Origin: Sulfolobales archaeon HS-7
Lineage (GTDB): Archaea; Thermoproteota; Thermoprotei_A; Sulfolobales; Sulfolobaceae
Reading direction: 5' to 3'
Assembly: GCA_019704295.1 (NCBI GenBank)
Contig: AP024596.1
Span: 1,944,501 to 2,008,500, forward strand
DNA length: 64,000 nucleotides
The notes under the pieces are model-generated. The model was not told the DNA's origin. It ran no database searches and saw only the letters and a list, made by a program, of their open reading frames with translations. Position 1 is the first letter of the stretch. Every line of letters begins with the position of its first letter. The translations under genes were made by a program, and so were the position numbers. Positions 47,075 to 56,108 of this stretch are shown piece by piece.

Positions 47075-48662
47075 TGATCGAGTTTCTGACGCTCTTATTA
47101 GCGATATCATGAAATTTTCCAGGTATTTAGGGAGAGAACTGAGGAAGAAAATCTTCGTCATAGATACTGCGAAAGCAAAACAAAATCAAGTAAGCGCAGA
47201 ACATATCAAGGGTATACTAGCAAGGGTCGGCATTACAATACCAGAGAAAGTTTTTAATGAAATGAAAGATGAGATTGAGGGGAATTTTAATGCATTAGTA
47301 TGGAGCAAGGGAAATCACATTATCATAAAACCATATGCAGATCTATCTGCTGTCATATACACACTAAACGAATTATGTAAACATAACATGTTATTAGATA
47401 TATATATATGTGATAATTTCAGATATAGTGATTTAATCGAGTTATTTAAACAAAAAAATATACATATAAGTAACAAAATTCGATTACGTTTACATACGTT
47501 AGATGCTCATTTTTTAGGAAACTTAAGAGAATATCAAATTCAAGCCTTAGAACGCTGGAAGGCTAACGGTTCAAGGGGCGTAATATCTTTGCCAACGGGA
47601 ACGGGTAAAACCATAATAGGGGCTGCAGCTATTAGCGAACTGAATATACCTACTGTTATTATTGGTTATACTTTAGAGCAACTTAGACAATGGGAGAATT
47701 TGCTCAGGCAACATCTAGGAGGTCAGTATGTTTTCGGATATCTTTACGGGAGAAGCAAAACCTTAGGCGATATTGTTTTAGCGACATATCAAAGCGCATT
47801 TAGGAACTTTATGCTTCTAAAAGATTATCCCTTTCTTATCGTTGACGAAGTTCATCATTTGCCGGCGGAGAAGTTTCGATTCATAGCCACAAACGCCCTT
47901 GCTCCATTTAGATTAGGACTGTCTGCAACGCCCTTCAGAGATGATGGAATGCATACATTTCTTTTTGAGATAATGGGTGGTTTAGTATATTATAAAGATC
48001 CAGAAGAACTTAAGGATTATTTAGCTCATTACGAGAGTAAAACAATCAAGATTTCACTAACCGAAGAAGAACGTATTCGTTATCTAGCCCTTCTAAAGGA
48101 GATTAGAGAAGCAAGTAAGGGCAGGACTCTGGGAAAATTACTTCAAGATGCAAGGAAAAAAGACCCTTCTGCCATTTACGCTTTAAAAATTAGTACAGAA
48201 ATCAGGGAATTCGTAGGTTTGGTTAGAAAAAAACAGGACCTATGCAAGCTCATACTTCAGGAGGAATTGGAAAGAGGTAGTAAAGTAATCATATTTACTC
48301 AATACGTTGACCATGCAAGAAGATTATCCGAACTTTTAAACGTGGATTATATAACTGGCAAAACGTCACGAAAAGAAAGGGAAAAAAGGCTAGAGAAGTT
48401 CAGACAGGCTAAGAGCGCAGGAATTATACTTACAACTATTGGAGATGAAGGACTTGATATACCTGACGTAAATGTAGGAATAATTGTTTCAGGAACTAGT
48501 TCTAAGAGGCAGTATGTTCAGCGACTTGGACGAGTAATCAGGAAAAATGGAGATAAAAGAGCGATATTATACGAACTTATAGCTAAAGGGACGTTCGAAG
48601 AATATCAGGCTAAAAAAAGAAAAAGGGTCTCTCTAGACGAAATGTTTTACTTCGGAGATTAA
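47049..48662 (+). CDS. XPB-like SF2 DNA helicase
   Basis: The 537-aa helicase belongs to the archaeal XPB group. Motif I is SLPTGTGKT, motif II VDEVHHLPA (DEVH), motif III LSATPFRDDG, motif V/VI GDEGLDIPDVN and QRLGRVIRKNGDKRA. The N-terminal 150 residues hold the damage-recognition-like domain, and a thumb-like helical insert (LTEEERIRYLALLKEIREAS) follows motif III. XPB unwinds DNA in repair or transcription. The start GTG overlaps the upstream 113-aa gene. Confidence 0.93.
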   Translation: MSLRKFSINDRVSDALISDIMKFSRYLGRELRKKIFVIDTAKAKQNQVSAEHIKGILARVGITIPEKVFNEMKDEIEGNFNALVWSKGNHIIIKPYADLSAVIYTLNELCKHNMLLDIYICDNFRYSDLIELFKQKNIHISNKIRLRLHTLDAHFLGNLREYQIQALERWKANGSRGVISLPTGTGKTIIGAAAISELNIPTVIIGYTLEQLRQWENLLRQHLGGQYVFGYLYGRSKTLGDIVLATYQSAFRNFMLLKDYPFLIVDEVHHLPAEKFRFIATNALAPFRLGLSATPFRDDGMHTFLFEIMGGLVYYKDPEELKDYLAHYESKTIKISLTEEERIRYLALLKEIREASKGRTLGKLLQDARKKDPSAIYALKISTEIREFVGLVRKKQDLCKLILQEELERGSKVIIFTQYVDHARRLSELLNVDYITGKTSRKEREKRLEKFRQAKSAGIILTTIGDEGLDIPDVNVGIIVSGTSSKRQYVQRLGRVIRKNGDKRAILYELIAKGTFEEYQAKKRKRVSLDEMFYFGD

Positions 48663-48703
48663 GTATGTATTAATATCATAACAGTATCCGTTAAATATCG
48701 ATT

Positions 48704-48720
48704 CGAAAGTTTTTTATAGA
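48704..48720 (+). promoter_or_regulatory. Promoter and ribosome site of the thermosome gene
   Basis: CGAAAGTTTTTTATAGA gives a BRE (CGAAAG) followed by a strong TATA box, about 40 bases before the ATG at 48755. A GGTGATT just upstream of that ATG is complementary to 16S rRNA and indicates a short leader with a Shine-Dalgarno site. It likely supports heat-induced expression, an inference from the gene. Confidence 0.55.
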
Positions 48721-48754
48721 AGTGTTCCTAGATGTTTTTAGACGGTGATTTGGA

Positions 48755-50440
48755 ATGTCGGCTGGTGGAATACCTGTTCTCCTTCTTAAAGAGGGTACAT
48801 CAAGAAACACAGGAAGGGATGCAATAAAGAATAACATAGTAGCTGCATCTACATTAGCTGAAATGTTAAGAACAAGTCTAGGTCCAAAAGGATTAGACAA
48901 GATGTTAATTGATAGTTTTGGAGATGTAACAATTACTAATGACGGTGCAACAATAGTAAAAGAGATGGAAATCCAACATCCTGCAGCTAAGCTCCTGGTG
49001 GAAACAGCCAAGGCTACAGACGCAGAAGTTGGAGACGGTACTACAACTTCCGTAGTATTAGCGGGGTTACTTCTTCAGAAAGCAGAGTCTTTATTGGATC
49101 AGAATATACACCCAACAATAATTATAGAAGGCTACAAGAAAGCTCAAGCTAAATCCCTAGAGCTTTTAAGGCAAATAGCAACAAAAGTTGATATATCTGA
49201 TCTAAATTCGCCAACTACTAGGGTAGAGTTAAAGAAGGTACTTTACACTACAATGGCAAGTAAGTTTATGGCAGGGGAAGGAGTATCGTTTGATAAGTTA
49301 ATGGACATTATGGTTGATGCTGTAGTTACTGTCGCAGATCCTATGCCAACTGGAGGATTTAATGTAAGTCTGGATAATGTAAAGATTGACAAGAAAAAAG
49401 GCGGTACAATAGAAGATTCCATGCTAATTCATGGGTTGGTATTAGATAAGGAAGTAGTTCATCCTGGAATGCCGAGGAGAGTGGAAAAAGCTAAAATAGC
49501 GGTTTTGGACGCTGCTTTAGAGGTCGAAAAGCCCGAAATCAGTGCAAAAATCAGTATAACAAGTCCTGAGCAAATAAAGGCGTTCCTGGATGAGGAGGCT
49601 AACTACCTCAAGAAGATGGTAGATAAATTAGCCTCAATAGGGGCAAATGTTGTTGTTTGCCAGAAGGGAATCGACGATGTCGCGCAACACTTTCTCGCAA
49701 AGAAGGGGATTCTTGCCGTTAGAAGAGTTAAGAGAAGCGATATCGAGAAACTAGAAAGAGCATTAGGCGCTAAGATAATAAGCAGCATTGAAAACGCTAC
49801 TGCTGAGGATCTAGGTTATGCAGAATTGGTCGAGGAAAGAAAGGTGGGCAATGACAAGATGGTGTTTATCGAAGGAGCAAAGAATCCGAAGGCAGTTAAC
49901 ATTTTAATTAGGGGATCTAACGACATGGCACTTGATGAGGCTGAGAGGAGTATAAATGACGGACTCCACTCACTGAGAAACATATTAAGAGATCCATATA
50001 CATTGCCTGGAGGAGGTGCGACTGAGGTCGAACTTGCCACCAGATTAAGAGAGTACGCGAAATCCGTTGGCGGAAAGGAACAACTTGCTATAGAGGCCTA
50101 TGCAGACGCTCTGGAGGAGATAGCGAACGTTCTTATCGAAACTGCAGGTCTCGACTCTATCTCAACTTTGATGGAGCTTAGGAGCAAGCATGCTTCAGGT
50201 CACGTTAATGCAGGTGTAGATGTGATAAACGGGAAGATAATGGACGATATGTATAAGATAAATGTTGTCGATGCGATAAGGGTTAAGGAACAAGTAATAA
50301 AGGGTGCTACAGAAGCGGCTACTGCTATAATGAAAATTGACGATATAATTGCAGCGGCTCCTCCAAAAGCAGGCGAAAAGAAAGGAGGTAGCGAAGGTCC
50401 TGAAGGAATGCCCGGCGCAGGAATGGGAGGACTAGACTAA
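48755..50440 (+). CDS. Thermosome subunit (group II chaperonin)
   Basis: The 561-aa ATP-dependent protein-folding chaperonin forms double nine-membered rings in Sulfolobales. It has [10 protein letters not shown], the ATPase motif [12 protein letters not shown] and [17 protein letters not shown], and ends in a Gly/Met-rich tail ([11 protein letters not shown]). Which of the alpha, beta or gamma subunits it is cannot be decided here. It is monocistronic with its own strong promoter. Confidence 0.96.
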   Translation: MSAGGIPVLLLKEGTSRNTGRDAIKNNIVAASTLAEMLRTSLGPKGLDKMLIDSFGDVTITNDGATIVKEMEIQHPAAKLLVETAKATDAEVGDGTTTSVVLAGLLLQKAESLLDQNIHPTIIIEGYKKAQAKSLELLRQIATKVDISDLNSPTTRVELKKVLYTTMASKFMAGEGVSFDKLMDIMVDAVVTVADPMPTGGFNVSLDNVKIDKKKGGTIEDSMLIHGLVLDKEVVHPGMPRRVEKAKIAVLDAALEVEKPEISAKISITSPEQIKAFLDEEANYLKKMVDKLASIGANVVVCQKGIDDVAQHFLAKKGILAVRRVKRSDIEKLERALGAKIISSIENATAEDLGYAELVEERKVGNDKMVFIEGAKNPKAVNILIRGSNDMALDEAERSINDGLHSLRNILRDPYTLPGGGATEVELATRLREYAKSVGGKEQLAIEAYADALEEIANVLIETAGLDSISTLMELRSKHASGHVNAGVDVINGKIMDDMYKINVVDAIRVKEQVIKGATEAATAIMKIDDIIAAAPPKAGEKKGGSEGPEGMPGAGMGGLD

Positions 50441-50459
50441 TAATATACTTTTTTACTTT

Positions 50460-50813
50460 TTATTGTATTAATATTCTACTATTTCCCATAGTTTCGTTAT
50501 ATTCGTCAAATCCTTTAAGTTCCTCTTTCAATTTCCTTGCAGTGGAAACTATTTCAGGATCGGAATAAGATTCTTCAATAGCGTCTAATAGTTTTGTAGC
50601 AGTGTCCGTACCTATTACTAATACTAATTCTATGAAGTCAGGACTATTCAGGTACTCTATTAAATTTTTTGGATTACCACCAAAAGAGGAAAATTTATAC
50701 TTACTTTCAGCTTTGCTTAATAGCTTCCTTGCCTCATCTATTTTCTTTTGATCAAGTGCACTAGGTTTGAGGACTCTAGTTACTATATGACGGAGGAAAT
50801 CCAGTTGTGACAA
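50460..50813 (-). CDS. 117-aa helical protein, unknown function
   Basis: The soluble protein is mostly helical and charged (KIDEARKLLSKAESKYKFSS, FIELVLVIGTDTATKLLDAI, ARKLKEELKGFDEYNE). It converges with the thermosome gene 19 bases away. Both 3' regions are T-rich, serving as terminators. I recognise no family, but length, start ATG and codon pattern look like a real gene. Confidence 0.6.
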   Translation of the reverse strand: MSQLDFLRHIVTRVLKPSALDQKKIDEARKLLSKAESKYKFSSFGGNPKNLIEYLNSPDFIELVLVIGTDTATKLLDAIEESYSDPEIVSTARKLKEELKGFDEYNETMGNSRILIQ

Positions 50814-51003
50814 TTTTACTCCTAATTAAGGATAACAGGAACGGAGTTATTTAAGCAGATCGCTAAATTAGACATGTTATACTATTATGAGGAAAACGGC
50901 TCTTTCATAAACATACGCCCATTGCTTGGGGGGTTTTGAAATAGTCCTAATGAAAATGAAATTTTTCTAATTGTTTTACCGCGGTGAGGCTTCAGATAAT
51001 GAA

Positions 51004-51115
51004 GGGTGGTTGTTCACATGTCCATTGTGAATTCACTTTATTTTATTAGTTTGAAATCAACCAATTCATTATGAACTCGATAATACTGAATTATGGACGA
51101 GTAGAGATATAATAC
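51004..51115 (+). repeat. MITE-like element, family A, partial copy 4
   Basis: The left terminus is present (TCCATTGTGAATTCA) and followed by about 80 bases similar to other copies. The right terminus is not seen; the remnant runs into the frame at 51117. Confidence 0.5.
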
Positions 51116-51436
51116 TATGGAACAAATTGAGGTAACAACCCTTACGGAATATGATATTACGTTCCAGCTTGCGCCACCTTCTAGAGGAGGCATTGTTAAA
51201 CAACTCATTCGAGGAGAGAGGAAAGCTCTTGAGGAGATGATTCAAAGGAGTGGGAAGAAGGTTAAGAGGAAAGGGTACTCCGGGTACCGCATTTCTTAAG
51301 GCCTTCATGATCTTGATGAAGGGTGGGAGAAAGGTCTATGGGCTCTTCTACGTCAACATGAAACTACTTGTCTTGTATAAGGAGGGTAAGAGGGTTAAAA
51401 TGCGTATAGAGTCGCTATATACTTCGCCTCTAATAT

Positions 51437-51598
51437 AGCTATGGGAACAGTGGGTCCAGAAACACACATAAACGTAGCAATCCTTGACGTTCTTACCCTT
51501 GGACAACTTGGACCTCTTCACGACTAAACTCTGGTAGGGACTCACTATCCTCACCTCCTCTGCTTCATGTTTCCCCCGTCGAAGAAGTACCATCAAAG
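51437..51598 (-). repeat. Transposase-derived repeat, copy 2
   Basis: Inverse counterpart of 1415-1579. On the minus strand it encodes SPYQSLVVKRSKLSKGKNVK, the better preserved of the two peptides. Its position inside a frameshifted region confirms that it is a remnant. Confidence 0.6.
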
Positions 51599-51801
51599 GA
51601 AACTTTCCTTAATTTTACGCAATTAGCGTTAACTGGTGCAAAACGGTATAATTTGAATTGAAAGCTTCAATTGCTTGCTACTTAATATTCTAGAGCTCCC
51701 AGATTTCACGAAATTTATATCATAAGAAGTGAAGAAAGTATGTGAAAACTTTTTAGAACTAAATTAATTTCAAAATTCTAACTTAACTCTAATTAGTAAC
51801 T

Positions 51802-52098
51802 CTAACTGTCATCTTTTAGGGAATCTATTTTTCTTGCGAGTTCTACATCGAGGTCTGAAAGAGCATTAATATCATGAGTAAAAAGTGAAATAACGACTTT
51901 ACTATAGTAAACGCATATGTCTGGATGATGATCCATTGCATTGGCTATAGGAACTATTTTACTCACAAATTGTATTGCCTGAGTAAAATCACTGAAGTTA
52001 TATTCCTTCGTTAATGTTCCACTTTTAAAACTCCATCCCTTTGATTGATTTACAAAAGCCTGAACTTCTCCCTCTGTTAACTTCTTCAAGAATATCAC
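51802..52098 (-). CDS. Pterin-4a-carbinolamine dehydratase-like protein
   Basis: The 98-aa protein has the PCD signature DHHPDICVYYSKVVISLFTH (usual H-H-P-x) and the closing SDLDVELARKID, with family length near 100. PCD dehydrates 4a-hydroxytetrahydropterin; in archaea lacking aromatic amino-acid hydroxylases the substrate may be a modified pterin. It is 49 bases from the nucleotidyltransferase gene, same strand. Confidence 0.9.
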   Translation of the reverse strand: MIFLKKLTEGEVQAFVNQSKGWSFKSGTLTKEYNFSDFTQAIQFVSKIVPIANAMDHHPDICVYYSKVVISLFTHDINALSDLDVELARKIDSLKDDS

Positions 52099-52147
52099 CA
52101 GTAATTTTTATCTTAAATTTCTTGATATTTATAACTGGTGTTTGTTT

Positions 52148-52924
52148 TCAGGAACGTGATTGCCATTTAGTTAACATATTATATGTATAACTAAGTGCGT
52201 TAAAATAGCTGTCTGGATCACCGACGTTAAGCCACTTTTCATCTTCAAGCAATAAACCTAGAATTTCGCCCCCGTTATCTATAATACCTTTTATACCGTA
52301 AGTTAACTCGAGTTCTCCAGAGTACTCTACATTCCTCAAGGCATTAAATATTTTACTTGAGAAAATATAAACTGCTGATATTGCGATATCGCTCTTTGGA
52401 TTCATCGGTTTTTCTTCTGCTTCTATTACTTGAACAAATCTATGATTCATGAATATCCCTCTATCTTTAACTGATACAATTCCGTATCTTTGCGGATTAT
52501 TCACTTTTCTTAACAGTAAGACGCCATCTGGAGAGTTCTGTTCAAACACTTCTTTTGCCTCATTATATCCTCCGGTTAGAATTCCATCATCCGCGTGAAC
52601 GAAAAAAGGCTCATTATTTGTAAAATCCTCGGCTCTCATTATTGCATCTCCAAAACCTCTAGGAACGCTTTGGACCACGAATTGGAAATTCCTCTCGAAA
52701 AGGTAGTCCATTAAAAGTCTGCCATGAGAACCCACTACCAGGCAAAACTTCTTTACGCCAATATCTATTAACGCGTTTGATATAAGATCTATTATTGGAC
52801 GCATTACTTTTTTGCCTTCCTCATTTCTAAATAACGGCAAAAGCGCTTTTGGCATAACGGAAGATATATACTTCATTCTACTACCCTTTCCAGCGGCTGT
52901 TATTACAGCCCTTTCTATCTTCAC
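52148..52924 (-). CDS. Sugar-phosphate nucleotidyltransferase (UTP-glucose-1-phosphate type)
   Basis: The 258-aa enzyme activates a sugar phosphate with an NTP. The signature AVITAAGKGSRMKYISSVMP contains G-x-G-x-R and the downstream MPKALLPLF the catalytic Lys. The Mg-binding segment FFVHADDGILTG has the D-D pair. The ending EDEKWLNVGDPDSYFNAL is typical of GalU-like proteins. It probably makes UDP-glucose or a related donor for surface glycosylation. Substrate not proven. Confidence 0.85.
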   Translation of the reverse strand: MKIERAVITAAGKGSRMKYISSVMPKALLPLFRNEEGKKVMRPIIDLISNALIDIGVKKFCLVVGSHGRLLMDYLFERNFQFVVQSVPRGFGDAIMRAEDFTNNEPFFVHADDGILTGGYNEAKEVFEQNSPDGVLLLRKVNNPQRYGIVSVKDRGIFMNHRFVQVIEAEEKPMNPKSDIAISAVYIFSSKIFNALRNVEYSGELELTYGIKGIIDNGGEILGLLLEDEKWLNVGDPDSYFNALSYTYNMLTKWQSRS

Positions 52925-52984
52925 GACATATCGAGAAGACTTTTAGTTTAATCCCTTTAAACATTATTATCAATGATGCTACAG

Positions 52985-53290
52985 TAATTTTACTAATAAT
53001 GAGATAATCTCCAAAAGATGGTAAAATCTCGTTAGCGAGAGTAAAAATTAGCTAAGTTTCCAACTTAGTGGGAAGAGGATGAAACTATCCTCTTAAGAGA
53101 AAAGGACTAAACGAGTTTTCCATATGTCGTAATATCCTCCATGTTATCGAGTGAGAAGAAATGATGACATTAAAGTTTAACTGAGGGATTTTTAATTTGA
53201 TGTGACGCTTATAGTAAAGGCGGGTGAGTCCTCGCTAATAAACTAATACTGGAGGCGTTCAAGTTTACTCCTGATCCAAGGACGGTGTAC
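52985..53290 (+). repeat. Decayed insertion-sequence left half
   Basis: Starts AATTTTACTAATAATGA, similar to the 58343 end (AATTTTACTAAAAATGA in the intact copy). The left-end sequence follows, then ATGATGACATTAAAGTTTAA and CTCGCTAATAAACTAATA, corresponding to the start of the transposase gene. No catalytic domain is left. Confidence 0.6.
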
Positions 53291-53664
53291 AATGTAGAAT
53301 AAATGTTATTTACTTTATTAACTAAGCATTAGTATATAGGAATAATTCATTTTGCAACGCATAATTAGGACGATAGCACAGGGAAATTACGAGAACTAAA
53401 ATTCCACTATTAACTTCCTAAGCTTAAAAATATTCGGTTCTTCTCGTGCTAACTTTTGACTTATCACGCTTAAAACCTCTTTTTACCCTAGATTCTTGAG
53501 AAGTCTTTGATTACTTGTGAGCGGGCTCAATAAACTTACCTTACATCAACTCTCTACTCGTAATTAAGCGGATTTAATTCTAGGCACACGCGTTTTATAA
53601 CTTTTTTAGATTATTTAGTTATTCTATTAATTACGCATTGGATATTGTGTCATGCTTGAAGCGT
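53291..53664 (+). repeat. Family B non-coding repeat, copy 2
   Basis: Counterpart of 22548-22832, with an insertion of about 75 bases after the first 40. Conserved blocks include CCTAAGCTTAAA, TTCTTGAGAAGT, GGATTTAATTC and TTAATTACGCA. It lies directly after the insertion-sequence relic and ends 51 bases before nnr. Confidence 0.65.
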
Positions 53665-53723
53665 ATGGAAACGCCGGATTGAATAACCTTTATACTCTTA
53701 ATACTGTAAAATAAATGAGAAAT

Positions 53724-55214
53724 ATGGACCAAATTACAACTGAGGAAATGCGTATCTTAGAGATAAATTCTGAAGCACTTGGAATTTCTACCATTCAACT
53801 TATGGAAAATGCAGGTAAAGCTGTCGCTAATAAAATATTAGAAAAAGTACGCACTGGAAAGGCTTACATATTTGTGGGGCATGGCGGAAAAGGAGGGGAC
53901 GGTTTGGCAGCTGCGCGACACTTAGATTCTTATGGATTTGACGTTACTATTCTGCTTTTTGGGGAAATTAAACACCCCGCGGCTACTGTTAACCTGAATA
54001 TAATTAGGGAACTTGATACAGTAAGGCTGGTTGAAGTTAAGGACGTTTCGGAACTTTCTCCAGTTCATGGGGACGTAATAGTAGACGCTCTATTAGGTAC
54101 AGGATTTTCAGGAAAGCCTAGAGAGCCATTCAGAACTGGAATAGACATATTCAATAAATCGAAAGGATATAAAGTGTCAATAGATATTCCTTCAGGTGTT
54201 AATCCAGATACTGGGGAAAATTACGGCGATCACGTCATTCCAGACCTAGTAGTTACTTTTCATAAGATGAAAAGAGGGCTTATCGGAATTAGTAATGTTA
54301 TAGTTGAAAGTATCGGCATACCAAAAGAAGCAGAATTGTTCACAGGTCCTGGCGAGTTAATGGTTAGAATGAAACCACGACCTATGTTAACAAAAAAAGG
54401 CGATTGGGGAAGATTACTTATAATTGGAGGAAGTGAAACCTTCTCTGGAGCTCCAACCCTGGCAGCACTCGGTGCTCTAAGGACAGGAATCGATTTAGTT
54501 TACGTGGCAGCTCCCGAGGAAACAGCAAAGATAATTGCAGGCTATTCACCAGATCTTATTACGATAAAGTTAAGCGGATCCCATTTAAACGAAGACAATA
54601 TAGAACAATTATTAGATTTTATAAAAAAATCAAATGTAATAATATTGGGGCCAGGCCTAGGAACGCATGAGGAAACGGCTAAGGCAGTACACAACTTGAT
54701 CGAAATATTAAAGGATGAGAATAAAAGGGCAATTATTGATGCAGACGCTCTTAAGCTCTACGCCAGAAATAAGTTGTATTCTCAGGTCGTTATAACTCCT
54801 CATTCAAGGGAATTCGAAATCTTCTTCGGAACAGTCCTTCCTAGTGAGATAAAAGAGAGAGTAAATGCTGTAACTAACTGCGCTAAACAATGTGAATGCA
54901 CAGTTGTCGCCAAAGGGTATTATGATGTGATAAGCGACGGTAGCAGAGTAAAGCTTAACAAAACTGGACAACCAGGAATGGCAGTAGGCGGTACAGGTGA
55001 TATATTAACAGGTATAATTGGCGCGTTACTAACTAGGCATCTCCCATTTGAAGCTTCAACAATGGGGACATTCATTAACGGTTTAGCTGGAAGTCTAGCT
55101 TATGAAGAATTAAGGGAAAGAATATCAGCTACAGATGTAATTGCGAGGATCCCTAAAGTTTTAATCGATCCGCTTGATGCCTATAAGAAACGAGTATACA
55201 GAAGAGTGATATGA
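53724..55214 (+). CDS. nnr: Bifunctional NAD(P)H-hydrate epimerase/dehydratase
   Basis: The protein repairs hydrated NAD(P)H. The N-terminal YjeF_N epimerase domain has MDQITTEEMRILEINSEALG, FVGHGGKGGDGLAAARHLDS and VDALLGTGFSGKPREPF. The C-terminal dehydratase domain (ribokinase-like fold) has GDWGRLLIIGGSETFSGAP and the catalytic region TGQPGMAVGGTGDILTGIIG. I start at ATG 53724 (MDQIT), 496 aa; ATG 53715 three codons upstream is also open. A hairpin follows the gene. Confidence 0.94.
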   Translation: MDQITTEEMRILEINSEALGISTIQLMENAGKAVANKILEKVRTGKAYIFVGHGGKGGDGLAAARHLDSYGFDVTILLFGEIKHPAATVNLNIIRELDTVRLVEVKDVSELSPVHGDVIVDALLGTGFSGKPREPFRTGIDIFNKSKGYKVSIDIPSGVNPDTGENYGDHVIPDLVVTFHKMKRGLIGISNVIVESIGIPKEAELFTGPGELMVRMKPRPMLTKKGDWGRLLIIGGSETFSGAPTLAALGALRTGIDLVYVAAPEETAKIIAGYSPDLITIKLSGSHLNEDNIEQLLDFIKKSNVIILGPGLGTHEETAKAVHNLIEILKDENKRAIIDADALKLYARNKLYSQVVITPHSREFEIFFGTVLPSEIKERVNAVTNCAKQCECTVVAKGYYDVISDGSRVKLNKTGQPGMAVGGTGDILTGIIGALLTRHLPFEASTMGTFINGLAGSLAYEELRERISATDVIARIPKVLIDPLDAYKKRVYRRVI

Positions 55215-55793
55215 AGTCTAGCCTATAGCATTAGGCTATCTTTAACCTGAAAACGTAACTTGTTGGTTAATCATTCTTAATCGTATTTATAGGGGATTCT
55301 ATAGGGATGACGGCTCAATCCCTGCTTCATGCAGATCTCTCACAGCGACACTTTATCTTGTTCGGTGATTCAAAGGGAGCGGAAGACCCGCAGGGATGGA
55401 CAGTCCTTTATAGAAACGTTTTTGTTTTTATATCAAAATTTTCTTACACCTGGGCCGCAAGAGCGGGGTCAGTACCATCGGGACTGGAGGATTTAAGCCT
55501 GTGGAGAGAAAACCCTCCGTAACCCCTCTTCCGGGCGGCATTACAGAACGGTTCCGCTCGGTGGAACCTTCGCTAACGATGAAGGGGTAACGAGGTCTCT
55601 CTGAGAGACGGACATCTCCATCGTAAGACAGAGAGGCTCCGATCGCAAGCGAGTAGTTGATTGCGTTCTTCACCGCTTTCAGCATTAGTTTTCGAGGAAC
55701 GATCCTTAAAGAAGAGAGAATTCAACCCTATTGTCTGAGGTAATTAGGAATTATAATAAGAGTAGAAAAACTTCTATATATTAACGCAGAACT
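55215..55793. other. G+C-rich structured stretch, likely tnpB 3' end remnant
   Basis: Contrasting with the A+T-rich surroundings, 55290-55690 is clearly richer in G+C and holds several hairpins: GGTTCC/GGAACC at about 55549-55567 and GTCTCT/AGAGAC near 55595-55609. On the minus strand a frame reads LKAVKNAINYSLAIGASLSY, then SEGSTERNRSVMPPGRGVTE, ending in another frame as LKSSSPDGTDPALAAQV. These recall, from memory, the C-terminal tails of Sulfolobales IS605-type TnpB, whose 3' end carries the guide RNA scaffold. A TATA-like ATTTATAG at about 55285 on the plus strand precedes it. Confidence 0.4.
55219..55238 (+). terminator. Hairpin after nnr
   Basis: TAGCCTA and TAGGCTA form a seven-base stem with a six-base loop, 4 bases after the nnr stop, followed by CTTTAA. 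It may act in 3'-end formation; archaeal terminators are usually only T-rich, so the role is uncertain. Confidence 0.4.
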
Positions 55794-56075
55794 CTATACG
55801 ATGTATGGAATAATATAAATGATAACGAGTATAATAGTAATAGCTAGTGCTATTGCTAACATAATTTTTGTAATATTCTTTGATGAACCGAATATTATTG
55901 GAATAGGGCCGATGAAGATTATTCCTCCCGCTTCAGTTTTTCTTTCAGTCTCTTCTTGTCTGTCCACACTTTTTTTCGAAGCATGAAAGAACTCGTAAAA
56001 TGTGCCCACTAGGATCACGAGAAAACCTACTATAAACAGGAGAATCCCTATTCCGATTAGTAAATCCCCTATCAT
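55794..56075 (-). CDS. TIGR00304-family membrane protein
   Basis: The 93-aa protein has an N-terminal membrane helix (LLIGIGILLFIVGFLVILVG) and a C-terminal one (IMLAIALAITIILVIIYIIP). The central motif AGGIIFIGPIPIIFGSSK is the hallmark of the TIGR00304/DUF131 archaeal family. Function is unknown. It lies 33 bases downstream of truD start side, same strand, likely in one transcript with pth2 and truD. Confidence 0.85.
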   Translation of the reverse strand: MIGDLLIGIGILLFIVGFLVILVGTFYEFFHASKKSVDRQEETERKTEAGGIIFIGPIPIIFGSSKNITKIMLAIALAITIILVIIYIIPYIV

Positions 56076-56108
56076 AAGTTAAGTTCTATCCTTAAACGAA
56101 ATAAATAC

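Larger units (their letters stand above)
50814..51801. other. Transposon debris between the 117-aa gene and PCD
   Basis: Here lie a partial MITE family A copy (51004-51115) and decayed coding sequence (51117-51600). A plus-strand frame from 51117 reads IEVTTLTEYDITFQLAPPSR and stops at 51299, and a frame from 51250 continues with GGRKVYGLFYVNMKLLVLYK. Parts overlap in different frames, as in frameshifted genes. Bases 51437-51598 match 1415-1579. Bases 51600-51800 are A+T-rich spacer. Confidence 0.55.
52925..53714. other. Insertion-sequence relic followed by family B repeat
   Basis: Bases 52985-53290 resemble the left end and transposase start of the insertion sequence at 58339 (shared AAATCTCGTT, TTAAAGTTTAA, GAGGGA, CTCGCTAAT). 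Bases 53291-53664 are family B repeat copy 2. No gene is intact. The last 50 bases are the promoter side of nnr. Confidence 0.6.

Noticed and set aside
53163-53190. C/D-box-like ATGATGA followed by CTGA
   Set aside because: The sequence is part of the decayed insertion-sequence left half, where the same motif aligns with the transposase region; no D'/C' boxes are present.
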